A stretch of 33,547 nt of DNA, from positions 81,544 to 115,090 of the forward strand of contig VBGT01000026.1 of the NCBI GenBank assembly GCA_005889475.1, in the 5' to 3' direction. The notes below the pieces were generated by a model, which saw only the letters and a program-made list of their open reading frames with translations, made no database searches and was not told the DNA's origin. The stretch is from Chloroflexota bacterium. GTDB taxonomy: Bacteria; Chloroflexota; Limnocylindria; Limnocylindrales; CSP1-4. This document shows positions 6,605 through 16,317 of the stretch, piece by piece (the stretch's first letter is position 1; each line of letters starts with the position of its first letter). Position numbers and translations under genes: made by a program.

Positions 6605-9373
6605 ATGCGGGCGATCCCACTCGCGCGGACGGCACGACGGCGGCACGGGCTCGAGCCGATCGTCGGCCGCGACGGCACGCTCGATGCGGCGGATGCGGCG
6701 GCCGCTCGACGCATCGCGGCGCGCCTGACGGCGGCGCGCGACGCGGCCGGCGAGCCGGCCGTGAGCGCGGGCGAGGTTGCCGCTCTGGCCGCGATGGACG
6801 CGGTGCTCCATCGGCTGATCGACCGGGAGCGGCAGTCCGGCCGCGCGGACCTCGGGGCGGCGATCCAGGCCGTCGGGTCCAGCCTTGGCCCTGCGGCCGT
6901 GGCCGAGGTGGACAGGGCCTGGCGCGGCCAGTTCCGCGAGGAGGGCCGCCGAACGAGGACAGCCGACGCGGCGGTCGAGACAGCGACGGCGGGCGAGCCG
7001 AGTCCGGACCTGCTCGCCGAGGTGCTGGTGCTCGCGGCCCTGAACGAGGATCCGGCGGCCACCGGCGTCCGCGAGCTGGTCGACGACCGGCCGCTTCGCG
7101 ATCGGACGCCATACGTCGCCGTCGTGGACGCGACCGAGCGGCAGCTCGGCGGCCGGGGCACCCCGCGGGCAGGCGGCGGCCGAGGTCGCACAGGGAAGGC
7201 AGGCGCGGCGAGGCCGACGGCGCCCAGCGCGACTGGCGAGGCGGATGACCTGCCATTGCCGGCACGGTTGCGCGAGCCGATGCTGCAGGCACCGGGCTCC
7301 CTGGCGGCGCAGCTGCGCTGGGTCCGAGAGAACTGGGCGGCGCTGATCAAGGGCGATCGGGCGCTCGGGCGCCGGATCGATCTCGCGCTGGACGTCCTGG
7401 CCGAGGAGGCGCGGGCGATGGAGCTCCGCGCCGCGGGCGCCCACTTCGGCGGACCCCTCACGGTCGAGACGCCCGACTACCGCGGCCTCGACTCAGACGC
7501 GGTGGCCTTCTCGGCGGACACCGACTGGATGCCGAGGGTCGTGCTCATGGCCAAGTCGACCTACGTCTGGCTCGAGCAGCTCGCCGCGCGCTTCGAGCGG
7601 CCCATCACGACCCTCGCCGACGTGCCCGATGAGGAGCTCGATCGCCTTGCTGATGTCGGCGTGACCGGGCTGTGGCTGATCGGACTGTGGCAGCGCAGCA
7701 GCGCGTCGGCCGAGATCAAGCGCCGGCGCGGGGACCAGGACGCCGTCGCTTCGGCCTACGCCATCGACGAATACCGCATCGCGGAGGAGCTCGGCGGCGA
7801 GGCCGCCTTCGAGCAGCTGAAGGGGCGCGCCTGGGATCGCGGCATCCGCCTCGCCGCGGACATGGTCCCGAACCACATGGGCATCGACTCGCGCTGGGTC
7901 GTCGAGCATCCTGAGCGGTTCGTTTCGGTCGATGATTCGCCCTTTCCCGCGTACACGTTCGGTGGGGCCAACCTGTCATCCGACTCGCGCGTCGAGCTCC
8001 AGATCGAGGACCACTACTGGGACGGGACCGACGCCGCGGTGGTCTTCCGGCGGCGCGACACGGCCTCCGGCGAGCAGCGCTTCATCTATCACGGCAACGA
8101 CGGGACGTCGTACCCGTGGAACGACACGGCACAGCTCGACTACCTCCGCGCCGACGTCCGCGAGGCTGTGATCCAGACCATCCTCGACGTTGCCCGTCGA
8201 GCGCCGATCCTCCGCTTCGACGCCGCGATGGTCCTCGCCCGGAAGCACATCCGACGCCTCTGGTATCCGGAGCCGGGCGCCGGCGGCGCGATCCCGTCAC
8301 GGGCCGAGCACGCCCTCTCGAACGCGGAGTTCAACCGGCGGATGCCGAAGGAGTTCTGGCGCGAGGTCGTCGATCGGGTCGCGGCGGATGCGCCCGGGAC
8401 CCTGCTCCTCGCCGAGGCGTTCTGGCTGCTCGAGGGATATTTCGTGCGGACCCTGGGCATGCACCGGGTCTACAACTCGGCGTTCATGCACATGCTCCGC
8501 GACGAGGACAACGCGGGCTACCGCCGGGTCATGCGTGACACGCTCGAGTTCGACCCGGGCATCCTCGGCCGATTCGTGAACTTCCTGACCAACCCCGACG
8601 AGCGGCCCGCGGCGGAGCAGTTCGGGACGGGCGACAAGGCCTTCTCGGCGGCGACCCTGCTCGCGACCCTGCCCGGCCTGCCGATGCTCGGTCATGGCCA
8701 GATCGAGGGCTTCCGCGAGCGCTACGGCATGGAGTTCCGCAAGGCGCGCTGGGCCGAGCCGGTCGACGAGGGGCATGCCGGCCACTTCGCCTGGGCGATC
8801 GTGCCGCTGCTGCGGCGGCGAGCCGAGTTCTCGGGCACGGACCTGTTCCACCTGTACGACGCCACGGACGACGACGGCAACGTCGTCCAGGACGTCTACG
8901 CCTACTCCAACGGCCTCGGCCGTGACCGGAACCTCGTGCTCGTCCACCATCGGCACGCGGAGACGACGGTCCGGATCGACCACTCGGTCGCCGCTGCCCT
9001 GCCGGGCAGCCACGGCGGCCGAACGCTGACGAGCGTCCGCCTTGCCGATGGGCTCGGCCTGGCCGGCCCCGACGCACCGACGGACGACGCCCTGGTCCAC
9101 CTGCGTGACACCCGATCCGATTGGGAGCTCGTCCGGACCGCCGGCGAGCTGCGGCGCGAAGGCCTCCGAGTGACACTTGGCGCATACGAGGCGCGAGTCC
9201 TGTCGGTTGGGCTCGTCCCGCCAGACGCGCCTGCCGTACGGCAGGCGGTCGAGCCGACCGCGGTCACGCCGGCGCGCCGCCGACCTACGCCGTTACGTCG
9301 CTCCGCGAAGCGCCAGACGCCACCGCCACGCCGGCGCCCGACGCGGCGGCCGGGCGGGCGCGCAGCACGTTGA
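6605..9373 (+). CDS. Large GH13 alpha-amylase-family enzyme
   Basis: 922 residues from ATG at 6605, the first reasonable start after the GntR stop; the frame is open further upstream but there overlaps the GntR gene. The GH13 catalytic regions are clear: DMVPNHMG (Asp419, Asn423, His424), ILRFDAAMVL (nucleophile Asp539), LLLAEAFW (acid/base Glu604) and NFLTNPDE (Asp665, transition-state stabiliser). Region IV has NPDE where most GH13 enzymes have NHD. The first ~270 residues are Ala/Arg-rich and mostly helical with no domain I recognise; the central (beta/alpha)8 barrel is followed by a beta C-domain and a basic Pro/Arg tail of about 35 residues. It probably hydrolyses or rearranges alpha-1,4/1,6 glucan with the neighbouring phosphorylase and GH57 enzyme. 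Its last 89 bp overlap the convergent cyclase gene. Confidence 0.88.
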   Translation: MRAIPLARTARRRHGLEPIVGRDGTLDAADAAAARRIAARLTAARDAAGEPAVSAGEVAALAAMDAVLHRLIDRERQSGRADLGAAIQAVGSSLGPAAVAEVDRAWRGQFREEGRRTRTADAAVETATAGEPSPDLLAEVLVLAALNEDPAATGVRELVDDRPLRDRTPYVAVVDATERQLGGRGTPRAGGGRGRTGKAGAARPTAPSATGEADDLPLPARLREPMLQAPGSLAAQLRWVRENWAALIKGDRALGRRIDLALDVLAEEARAMELRAAGAHFGGPLTVETPDYRGLDSDAVAFSADTDWMPRVVLMAKSTYVWLEQLAARFERPITTLADVPDEELDRLADVGVTGLWLIGLWQRSSASAEIKRRRGDQDAVASAYAIDEYRIAEELGGEAAFEQLKGRAWDRGIRLAADMVPNHMGIDSRWVVEHPERFVSVDDSPFPAYTFGGANLSSDSRVELQIEDHYWDGTDAAVVFRRRDTASGEQRFIYHGNDGTSYPWNDTAQLDYLRADVREAVIQTILDVARRAPILRFDAAMVLARKHIRRLWYPEPGAGGAIPSRAEHALSNAEFNRRMPKEFWREVVDRVAADAPGTLLLAEAFWLLEGYFVRTLGMHRVYNSAFMHMLRDEDNAGYRRVMRDTLEFDPGILGRFVNFLTNPDERPAAEQFGTGDKAFSAATLLATLPGLPMLGHGQIEGFRERYGMEFRKARWAEPVDEGHAGHFAWAIVPLLRRRAEFSGTDLFHLYDATDDDGNVVQDVYAYSNGLGRDRNLVLVHHRHAETTVRIDHSVAAALPGSHGGRTLTSVRLADGLGLAGPDAPTDDALVHLRDTRSDWELVRTAGELRREGLRVTLGAYEARVLSVGLVPPDAPAVRQAVEPTAVTPARRRPTPLRRSAKRQTPPPRRRPTRRPGGRAAR

Positions 9374-10442
9374 CCGGTGCGATCGGCCGCGAGAAGCCCT
9401 TCAGGTTGATCTCCCCAACGCCCTCCGCCTCGACGAGATCCCGGACATATTCATGCGACTGCGGGCTGAGGAGGATCTGGCCGGCCGTGGCGGCCGAGCT
9501 CAATCGCGACGCAACGATGACCGCTGTCCCGACCATGCCGTAGTCGTAGCGGCCCTCGAAGCCGATGCGGCCGAGCGTCGCGTAGCCGGTGTCGATGCCG
9601 ACGCCGAATCCGAGGACGTAGCCGCGCCGGGACCATTCGGCGGCCAGCTCCTCGAAGCGGTCGCGCATCGCGAGCGACATCCGCACTGCCCGCTCGACGT
9701 GGTCGTCCTGCCGCACTGGGTCGTTGAAGAAGACCATCATCCCGTCGCCGGCGAAGTGCTCGAGCGTCCCGCCGTGCTCGACGATCAGCTCGCCCATGGC
9801 CTTGTGGTACTCGCGCAGCACGCCGAGGACCTCCTCCGGCTCGGCCGCCTCGCTGAACGGCGTGAAGCCGCGCAGGTCGCAGAAGACGGACGTCGCCAGG
9901 CGGCGATGGCCGGCGAGGAGCTGGGCGCCCTCGGGGCTGGAGACGAGGGCCGCCACCTGCGGTGAGAGGAAGCGGCTCAGCTCCTCCTTCTGCAGCTCGA
10001 TCGTGTGCAGCAGCTCGGCCTGCCGAGCCGCCGATTCGACCTCGAGGTCGTGCAGCCGCTTGCCCGCCAGGGAGGCTCGAATGCGAGCGCCCAGAATCGC
10101 CGGGTCGAAGGGCTTCGGGAGGTAGTCGGTGGCGCCCATCTCGATGCAGCGCACGACGCTATCGAGCTCCTCGACGCCCGAGATCATGATCACCGGCAGG
10201 TGCCGGAGCGTCTCGTGGGCCTTGATCGCGGCGAGCGTCTCGTAGCCGTCCATCTCGGGCATCACGATGTCGAGCAGGACGACGCCGACGTCGGAGCCGC
10301 CCGACCGTAGGACCTCGAGCGCCTCCCGTCCGTTCTCCGCCTCGCACGACGCGATGTCCAGCGATTCGAGGTGGCGCGCGAGCACCTTCCGATTGACCGC
10401 GCTGTCGTCGACGATCAGGGCGACCGCGCGAGACGGGCTCAT
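9285..10442 (-). CDS. Response regulator fused to class III nucleotide cyclase
   Basis: 385 residues from ATG at 10442, which overlaps the Hpt stop in an ATGA arrangement. Residues 6-125 are a receiver domain: acidic pair Asp12-Asp13, phosphoacceptor Asp58 in VVLLDIVMPEMDG, and Lys in YLPKPFDP. A helical linker (residues ~130-165) leads to a class III adenylate/guanylate cyclase domain. Metal-binding aspartates are in FCDLRGFTPFSE and FAGDGMMVFFND, and GRYDYGMVGTAVIVASRL holds the usual transition-state Asn/Arg area. The adenine-specifying Lys of typical adenylate cyclases is not obvious (His precedes FAGDG), so cAMP versus cGMP is open. Phosphate would arrive from the Hpt protein upstream. 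The 3' end overlaps the convergent GH13 gene by 89 bp. Confidence 0.92.
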   Translation of the reverse strand: MSPSRAVALIVDDSAVNRKVLARHLESLDIASCEAENGREALEVLRSGGSDVGVVLLDIVMPEMDGYETLAAIKAHETLRHLPVIMISGVEELDSVVRCIEMGATDYLPKPFDPAILGARIRASLAGKRLHDLEVESAARQAELLHTIELQKEELSRFLSPQVAALVSSPEGAQLLAGHRRLATSVFCDLRGFTPFSEAAEPEEVLGVLREYHKAMGELIVEHGGTLEHFAGDGMMVFFNDPVRQDDHVERAVRMSLAMRDRFEELAAEWSRRGYVLGFGVGIDTGYATLGRIGFEGRYDYGMVGTAVIVASRLSSAATAGQILLSPQSHEYVRDLVEAEGVGEINLKGFSRPIAPVNVLRARPAAASGAGVAVASGASRSDVTA

Positions 10443-10804
10443 CGTCGGAGCCCAGCGGCGACGAACGCCTCGAGCGTCTCGACCCACGTCGAGCGCGCCA
10501 GCTCCGCATCCGCCGCGAGCCCGTCCGAAACGCCGGCCCGGCCCGCCTCCTCGATCGTCCTGGCGATGGCGGACAGGCGCATCGCCCCGAGGCTGGCGCT
10601 GCTCGACTTGAGGGTGTGCGCCGGACGGACGATGGATGCCGGATCACCGGCGGCAGCGGCCGCCAGAATGCCGTCCAGGTTCGCGGCCCCCTCCGTCGCA
10701 TAGGTCTCGACCAGGTCGACGATGAACTCCTCGTCGCCGCCGGTGGCGTCGCGCAGCTCATCGAGCACCGCATCGTCGAGCACAGGGGCGCCATCGAGGT
10801 TCAT
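10439..10804 (-). CDS. Histidine phosphotransfer (Hpt) protein
   Basis: 121 residues forming a stand-alone Hpt helical bundle. The motif [15 protein letters not shown] places the phosphorylatable histidine at His63; Lys66 and the small residues after it are typical. The N-terminal half has [26 protein letters not shown], the usual first helices of Hpt domains. ATG at 10804 overlaps the kinase stop by 4 nt and its TGA overlaps the cyclase start by 4 nt, so the three proteins are probably made in step. It should relay phosphate from the kinase receiver domains to Asp58 of the response regulator-cyclase. Confidence 0.93.
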   Translation of the reverse strand: MNLDGAPVLDDAVLDELRDATGGDEEFIVDLVETYATEGAANLDGILAAAAAGDPASIVRPAHTLKSSSASLGAMRLSAIARTIEEAGRAGVSDGLAADAELARSTWVETLEAFVAAGLRR

Positions 10805-13800
10805 CGCCGGCCCTTGCTGCCCGCCGGGACCGGGCGCTTCCTCGGCTTCTGCGGGGCGGCCTTGGAGCGCTGTTTCCGGGTCGTCTTCGACGTCCGCTTC
10901 GGCGACGGCGCCCGAGCCAGTGCTTCCGCCAGGATCGTCGGGTTGATCGGTTTGCTGATGTAGTCGTTCATCCCGGCCGCGAGGCAGGCGTCGCGATCGC
11001 CAGCCATTGCGTTGGCGGTCATCGCCACGATGTGCAAGCGCCGATGAGGCCATCGCGCCCGGATGCGGCGCGTCGCCTCGAGCCCGTCGAGCTCGGGCAT
11101 CTGGACGTCCATCAGGACGACGTCGTAGTTCCCGCCTTCGACCGCCTCGACGGCGCGCCGCCCGTCGGGCGCCACGTCTGCCGTGTAGCCCATGTTCGAC
11201 AGGAGGCGCAGGGCGAGCTTCTGGTTCACGGCGTTGTCCTCGGCAAGGAGGATCCGAAGGGGGTGCCGCGCAGCCAGGCCCGGATCGACCGCGGGACGCT
11301 CGGGACTGTGCGCGACCCGATCGGCGCGATCGTCCCGTTGCGCCAGGACCGTGACCAGGACGTCGTGAAGTGCCGAAGGCTTCACCGGCTTCGTGAGGAT
11401 GGCATCGAGCGAGGGGTGGGTGCGCTCCCGGAGGGCCGCCGACGAGACCAGCACGATCTTCGGCGCGTGGGCGGGTTGGGCCGCGATGATCGAGTCGGCC
11501 AGGGCAAGCCCGTCGAGCTCGGGCATGAACAGATCGAGCAGCACGACGTCGAACCGCTGGCCGGCTCGGATCCAGTCGAGGGCCTCGCGGGGCGAGGCGG
11601 TGTCGCGTGTCTGGATCGACCAGCGGGCCAGCTGCGCCGTGAGGATCCGGAGATTCGTCGCGTTGTCGTCGACGATCAGGACTTTTCGGCCGGTGAGATC
11701 GACGAGGTCGCGCTCCGTATCGCGGCGCACCGCCGATGCCGGCGCCGCGTCGAGCTGGACCACGACATGGAACGTCGCGCCCTCGCCCGGCACGCCGGAG
11801 CTCTCCGCCGTCAGCTCGCCGTCCATCGCCTCGGCCAGGCGCCGGCTGATGGCGAGACCGAGGCCCGTCCCGCCGTAGCGGCGCGAGATGGACGCGTCGG
11901 CCTGGCTGAACGACCGGAACAGCCGGTCCATCCCGTCGGCCGTGATCCCGATGCCCGTATCTCGAACGTCGACCGCGACCTCCCAGCGTCCGTTCGACGC
12001 CTTGCGGCTGCCCCGGCCGGCGATCGGCGCGCTCCGCAGCGAGACGAGGATCTCGCCCTTCTCGGTGAACTTCACCGCGTTCGAGAGCAGGTTGAGGATG
12101 ATCTGGCGCAGCCGGCCCTGGTCGCCGGTGACGGCCGGCGGCAGCTCGCTGCCCACCTCGTAGGCCAGCTCGAGGCCCTTCTTCGCGGCTGCCGGGGCGA
12201 TGAGGTCGAGCGCGCCCTCGACGCACTCGGCAAGGTCGAACGGCTCCTCGACGAGGTCGACCCGGCCCGCCTCGATCTTCGAGAAATCGAGGATGTCGTT
12301 GATGATCGTCAGCAGTGCGTCGCCCGAGGTGCGGATCGTGTCGGCGAAGTCACGCTGCTCGTCGTCGAGGGCCGTGTCGAGCAGCAGCCCGCTCATGCCG
12401 ATGATGGCGTTCATCGGCGTGCGGATCTCGTGGCTCATCGCCGCAAGGAAGGCGCTCTTGGCCTGGTTGGCATCGTCCGCCGACCGGCGGGCGTCGATCG
12501 CATCCGCGAAGAGCCGCGCATTGTCGATCGCGACGGCCGCCTGCTGCGACAGGCCAACGAGGAAGTCGAGCTCATGCTCGGTAAAGACGGGGGCATTGCT
12601 CGGCCGCCAGACGGCCATCATGCCGATCACCCCGGCGCGACCCACGAGCGGAGCGACCATGATCCGCTCGTCATCGTCATCATCGAGGCCCGCAATCGGG
12701 ACGGCGCGACCGGATGCCTGCACGTCGTTGACGATCTCCGCCCGTCCCGACGCGGCAGCCGAGCCGATGATGCCCTCGCCGAGCGTGATCGAGTCAGCCT
12801 TGAGCTCCTCGGCATTGACGCCGACGACGGAGATCGCGCGGAAGGTCTTGCCGTCGGGCTCAGCGAGGAAAACGCCGCTCGTCTCGACCTCGAGCAGCTC
12901 TTGCGCCCGTGCCGTGATCCGCTCGAGGAGTCCGTCCAGATCGAGCGTCGCAGAGATCTCCCGACCGACCTCAGCGAGCTCCGCGGTCTCACGCGCACGC
13001 CGTTGCGACTCCCGGTACAGCTGGGCGTTCCGGATCGCCGTTCCCACGTTCGAGGCGATCGTCGAGAGCAGACGCGACTCCGACTCGCCGAAGCGGCCCT
13101 CCTCATCGATGCTCTGCACGCTGACCGCGCCGATCGCCTCGTCGCCAATGAGGATCGGCACGCCGAGGTAGCTCTTCACCGACGTCCCGACCCCGAGCCG
13201 GTCCATCGCCTCGAACTGGTCCGCCCGGTTCATGAGCAGCGGCTGGCGGGACTGGAGGATCTGGGACGTGAGACCTTCGCCCACGCGCATGGGCGCGCGC
13301 GGTGCAGGCTTGCCGCGCTCGACCCGGAACGGGAACTCGATCATCCCGGTGGCCTGGTCGAGCAGGGCGATGTAGGCGATGTCCGCCCGGAATGTCGATT
13401 CCAGCTGCTCGCCGGTCAGCTGGATGAGCCGGTCGAGGTCGAGCTGCGCTGCCGCCGCTTGACCGACCTCGTTGACGATCGCCAGCTCGGCGGCGCGCTG
13501 TCGGGTCTCGTCGACGAGCCGGGCGTTCTCCAGGGCGACACTCAGGCTCGACGCGAGCGTGGTCAACAGCCGCTCATCCGATTCGCTGAACGCGTCGGTG
13601 CGATCGATGTTTTGGAGCGAGATGCGGCCGCGAACCTCGGTACCGACGATTAGCGGCGCGAACAACTCAGAAAGGGCGGGCTCGCCCTGGAGGACGGTGC
13701 TCTCGATTCCGCGCTCGGCCTCCCAGGCCGGCACATCGTTGACAAGAAGGGATCGACGGGTGTCGAGGACAAGCTTTGCGAAGTTTCGAATCGGCCCGGG

Positions 13801-16239
13801 CTGGTCGGGGAAGCGGACTCCGCGCTCGATTGTGTAGGGATACCGGATGACACCCGCCGCCAAGTCGAACAGGCCGATGTCCACCACCTGGGCATCGAAG
13901 ATCTCAACGAGCTTGTCGCCGACGAGGTCGTACATCGCCTGCATGTCGATCTGCGACGCGAGGCCCTGCTGGACGCTGTTGATGATCGCCAGCTCGGCAG
14001 CTCGCTCGCTGCTCTCCGAAAGCAGGCGCTTCGTTTCCTCGAACAGGCGGACGTTCTCGAGGGCGACGCTCAGGCTCCCCGCAAGCGTGGTCAGGAGCCG
14101 GATGTCGCCGTCGCCGAAGGCGTCCTCGCGATCGATGTTCTGGAGCGAGATCACGCCGGTCGCGACCCCGCCGGCCACCAGCGGCACGAACAGCGCGCTC
14201 TTCGGCACCTCCCCGGAGATCACCAGCGGATTGCCGTACTGGGCCGTCAGCCGGACCATGTCGCCGGACAGCGACAGTGGCTCGCGCGTCTCGAGGACGT
14301 GCTTCCTGAAGCCGATGATCGGGATTGGGTCGGCAAAAAGGCGGACGCCTTTCTCGATCCCGTACACGAACTGCATGAGTCCCGCGTCCCGATCGACGAC
14401 CATGATGTCGACGACCTGCGCATCGAAGATCTCCTGGATCTTGTGGCCCACGAGGTCGTACATCGCCTGCATCTCGAGGCGTCCCGCGAGTCCCTGCTGG
14501 ACGCTGTTGATGATCGACAGCTCGGCGGCGCGCTCATCGGTCTCGGCGAGCAGGCGTTTGGTCTCGTCGAACAGGCGGGCGTTCTCGAGCGCGACGCTGA
14601 GGCTCCCGGCGAGGGTCGACAGCAATCGGACATCGGCTTCGGTGAACGCGTCCTCGCGGTCCACGTTCTGAAGCGACAGCGTCCCGTTGACCTCGCCGCC
14701 GCTGATCAGCGGAACAAAGATCAGCGATTTCGTCGGCTCGCCGCTGAGGACGTAGGGCTGACCTGCTGCCTCTGCGAGGCGTTCGACGTCGCGGTTGATC
14801 AGCAGCGGCATCCTCGACTCGAGGACCTGGCGACGGAAGCCGATGACCCGCATGGGCTCGTCCTCATAGCGGACGCCCTTCTCGATCGAGTACGGGAAAT
14901 GGAGCAGGCCGTCGGTCGGGTCGAGGATTGAGATGTCGACCGACTGGGCATCGAAGATCTCCCGAATCTTCTCGCCGACGAGGTCGTACATCGCCTGCAT
15001 GTCCAACCGCGCCGCCAGACCCTCCTGAACGCTGTTGATGATCGATAGCTCGGCGGCGCGCTCCTTGGTCTCGTTCAGGAGAACGCTCGTCTGCTCGAAC
15101 AGCCGGGCGTTCTCGAGCGCCACGCCCATGCTCGAGGCGATCGTCGAGACGAGGCGCTCGTCGGCCTCGCTGAAGGCGTGGTCGCGCGCTTCGGAGAAGA
15201 CGACCGCGCCGATGGGGTCATCGCCCGAAAGGATCGGCACGCCCAGCCAGGATTGTCCGACGGTCCCGATTTCGCCCTCGGCGTACTTCCCGATCACTGC
15301 GCCGTGTGCCTGTTGCTCGGCGAGCGTCCCCAGGCGCAGCGACCGACCGGTTCGGAGCAGCTCGGAGGTGATCCCTTCGCCAAGCTGGATGGGCTCGCCG
15401 TGGACTCGCCGGCCGTGGTCGAGCTCATACGGAAACGAGATCGAGTTCGTAACCCGGTCGTACAGCGCCACGAACATGTCGCCTGACTTGAAGATCGCGG
15501 CCAGCCGTTCGCCGACGAGCTCGATGATCGACTCGAAGTCGATCTGCCTTCCGAGCGCTGCCCCGATCTCGTTGATGACCCCGAGCTCCGCGTTGCGCTG
15601 GCGGAGCTCGGCAGCGTTCGTGGCACGCTCGAGTGCAGCCGCAATGTGCTGCCCGACGAAGTTGAGCAGGTGCTCGTCGGCGTCCGAGTAGAGGATGTCG
15701 GCGCGGTAGCTCTGCACCGCCAGGACACCGACGGTGTGACCCTCGGTCTCGAGCGGGATGCCGAGAAAGTCGTTGGCGAGCGCGCCGATCGCCTTGACGC
15801 CCTGCTTGTCGAAGAGCCGCTGCAGTGCGTCGCTGTCCGCATGCAGCATGCGCCGCGTCGCCAGCACGTAGCCGGTGAGGCCCTGGGAATATCCCTCGCC
15901 GATCGGGTCCCATTGCCTCGCATCGGGGAAATCGGTATCGACCGAATCGACCCAGTACGCGAAGTTGATCTGCCGTCGCTCCTCGTCGAACAGGGCGATG
16001 TAGATGTTCTCGGCATACATGAGCTCGCCGAGGATCTCGTGGACGCCGCGGTAGAAATCGTCGAGCGCCTCTGCGCGACTGGCGAGCTCCGAGATGCGGT
16101 AGAGCGCAGCCTGGGTCTTCGCAGCGTCTGCCTGGCTTCGAAGCTGCGCCTCGAGCTCGGCGATTCGCCGCTGCGGCGTCGGCTCCGGCGTTGACGCGGC
16201 CGAGCGTCGGACCTTGGTGGTGATGCCCGTTCCCTCCAA
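10801..16239 (-). CDS. Hybrid sensor histidine kinase with seven GAF domains
   Basis: About 1,810 residues, no membrane segment, so cytoplasmic. Order: a short N-terminal coiled coil; seven GAF domains, each opened by a helical linker (…[10 protein letters not shown]…, …[11 protein letters not shown]…); HisKA with [13 protein letters not shown] (His1270 counted from TTG 16239); HATPase with [14 protein letters not shown] and GGTGLGLAI; then two receivers with phosphoacceptors Asp1569 ([12 protein letters not shown]) and Asp1711 ([12 protein letters not shown]); then a Lys/Arg-rich tail. GAF 3-5 are tandem duplicates (13475-15058). The start is uncertain: no in-frame ATG or GTG lies near the first domain. 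TTG at 16239 is given, but ATC at 16224, 7 nt after GGAGGG, is better placed for initiation. It heads an operon with Hpt and the cyclase. The GAF ligands (redox, light, cyclic nucleotide or other) cannot be told. Confidence 0.94.
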   Translation of the reverse strand: MEGTGITTKVRRSAASTPEPTPQRRIAELEAQLRSQADAAKTQAALYRISELASRAEALDDFYRGVHEILGELMYAENIYIALFDEERRQINFAYWVDSVDTDFPDARQWDPIGEGYSQGLTGYVLATRRMLHADSDALQRLFDKQGVKAIGALANDFLGIPLETEGHTVGVLAVQSYRADILYSDADEHLLNFVGQHIAAALERATNAAELRQRNAELGVINEIGAALGRQIDFESIIELVGERLAAIFKSGDMFVALYDRVTNSISFPYELDHGRRVHGEPIQLGEGITSELLRTGRSLRLGTLAEQQAHGAVIGKYAEGEIGTVGQSWLGVPILSGDDPIGAVVFSEARDHAFSEADERLVSTIASSMGVALENARLFEQTSVLLNETKERAAELSIINSVQEGLAARLDMQAMYDLVGEKIREIFDAQSVDISILDPTDGLLHFPYSIEKGVRYEDEPMRVIGFRRQVLESRMPLLINRDVERLAEAAGQPYVLSGEPTKSLIFVPLISGGEVNGTLSLQNVDREDAFTEADVRLLSTLAGSLSVALENARLFDETKRLLAETDERAAELSIINSVQQGLAGRLEMQAMYDLVGHKIQEIFDAQVVDIMVVDRDAGLMQFVYGIEKGVRLFADPIPIIGFRKHVLETREPLSLSGDMVRLTAQYGNPLVISGEVPKSALFVPLVAGGVATGVISLQNIDREDAFGDGDIRLLTTLAGSLSVALENVRLFEETKRLLSESSERAAELAIINSVQQGLASQIDMQAMYDLVGDKLVEIFDAQVVDIGLFDLAAGVIRYPYTIERGVRFPDQPGPIRNFAKLVLDTRRSLLVNDVPAWEAERGIESTVLQGEPALSELFAPLIVGTEVRGRISLQNIDRTDAFSESDERLLTTLASSLSVALENARLVDETRQRAAELAIVNEVGQAAAAQLDLDRLIQLTGEQLESTFRADIAYIALLDQATGMIEFPFRVERGKPAPRAPMRVGEGLTSQILQSRQPLLMNRADQFEAMDRLGVGTSVKSYLGVPILIGDEAIGAVSVQSIDEEGRFGESESRLLSTIASNVGTAIRNAQLYRESQRRARETAELAEVGREISATLDLDGLLERITARAQELLEVETSGVFLAEPDGKTFRAISVVGVNAEELKADSITLGEGIIGSAAASGRAEIVNDVQASGRAVPIAGLDDDDDERIMVAPLVGRAGVIGMMAVWRPSNAPVFTEHELDFLVGLSQQAAVAIDNARLFADAIDARRSADDANQAKSAFLAAMSHEIRTPMNAIIGMSGLLLDTALDDEQRDFADTIRTSGDALLTIINDILDFSKIEAGRVDLVEEPFDLAECVEGALDLIAPAAAKKGLELAYEVGSELPPAVTGDQGRLRQIILNLLSNAVKFTEKGEILVSLRSAPIAGRGSRKASNGRWEVAVDVRDTGIGITADGMDRLFRSFSQADASISRRYGGTGLGLAISRRLAEAMDGELTAESSGVPGEGATFHVVVQLDAAPASAVRRDTERDLVDLTGRKVLIVDDNATNLRILTAQLARWSIQTRDTASPREALDWIRAGQRFDVVLLDLFMPELDGLALADSIIAAQPAHAPKIVLVSSAALRERTHPSLDAILTKPVKPSALHDVLVTVLAQRDDRADRVAHSPERPAVDPGLAARHPLRILLAEDNAVNQKLALRLLSNMGYTADVAPDGRRAVEAVEGGNYDVVLMDVQMPELDGLEATRRIRARWPHRRLHIVAMTANAMAGDRDACLAAGMNDYISKPINPTILAEALARAPSPKRTSKTTRKQRSKAAPQKPRKRPVPAGSKGRR
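13475..15058 (-). repeat. Three tandem 528-bp GAF modules inside the kinase gene
   Basis: The identical 23-bp string coding for the MQAMYDLV region occurs at 13922, 14450 and 14978, exactly 528 bp (176 codons) apart. The string CTGTTGATGATCG recurs at 13976, 14504 and 15032 with the same period. Each module encodes a helical linker (INSVQ-GLA…[10 protein letters not shown]…EIFDAQ) plus one GAF domain. The modules have diverged in their ligand-pocket regions, so the duplication is not recent, but the spacing has stayed exact. Confidence 0.88.
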
Positions 16240-16251
16240 ATTGCCGCGTCG

Positions 16252-16257
16252 AGCATA
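16252..16257 (-). promoter_or_regulatory. Possible -10 box of the kinase operon
   Basis: On the minus strand TATGCT (16257-16252) precedes a GGAGGG (16236-16231) and the ATC/TTG start candidates. TTGCTG at 16283-16278 could be the -35, but the 20-nt spacing is long. The position argues that translation begins downstream of here, not at the far upstream end of the open frame. Confidence 0.35.
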
Positions 16258-16305
16258 CCGGGGGAAGGCGCGCCGATCAGCAACCTGTGCGTGGTGGGCC
16301 GGGGA

Positions 16306-16311
16306 TAGGAT
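16306..16311 (+). promoter_or_regulatory. -10 box of a leaderless GNAT gene
   Basis: TAGGAT ends exactly 6 nt before the ATG at 16318, so transcription should begin at the A of the start codon. The same layout is seen before the NTF2-like, LysM and Rieske genes. No -35 box stands out. Confidence 0.45.
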
Positions 16312-16317
16312 CGGACG

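Noticed and set aside
5781-7292. Minus-strand open frame of 503 codons across the GntR and GH13 genes
   Set aside because: It is Arg/Pro-rich with no domain, and it overlaps two genes with clear motifs on the plus strand.
11032-13653. Long plus-strand open frame (873 codons) opposite the histidine kinase
   Set aside because: It is an antisense shadow of kinase and GAF coding sequence; all family motifs are on the minus strand.
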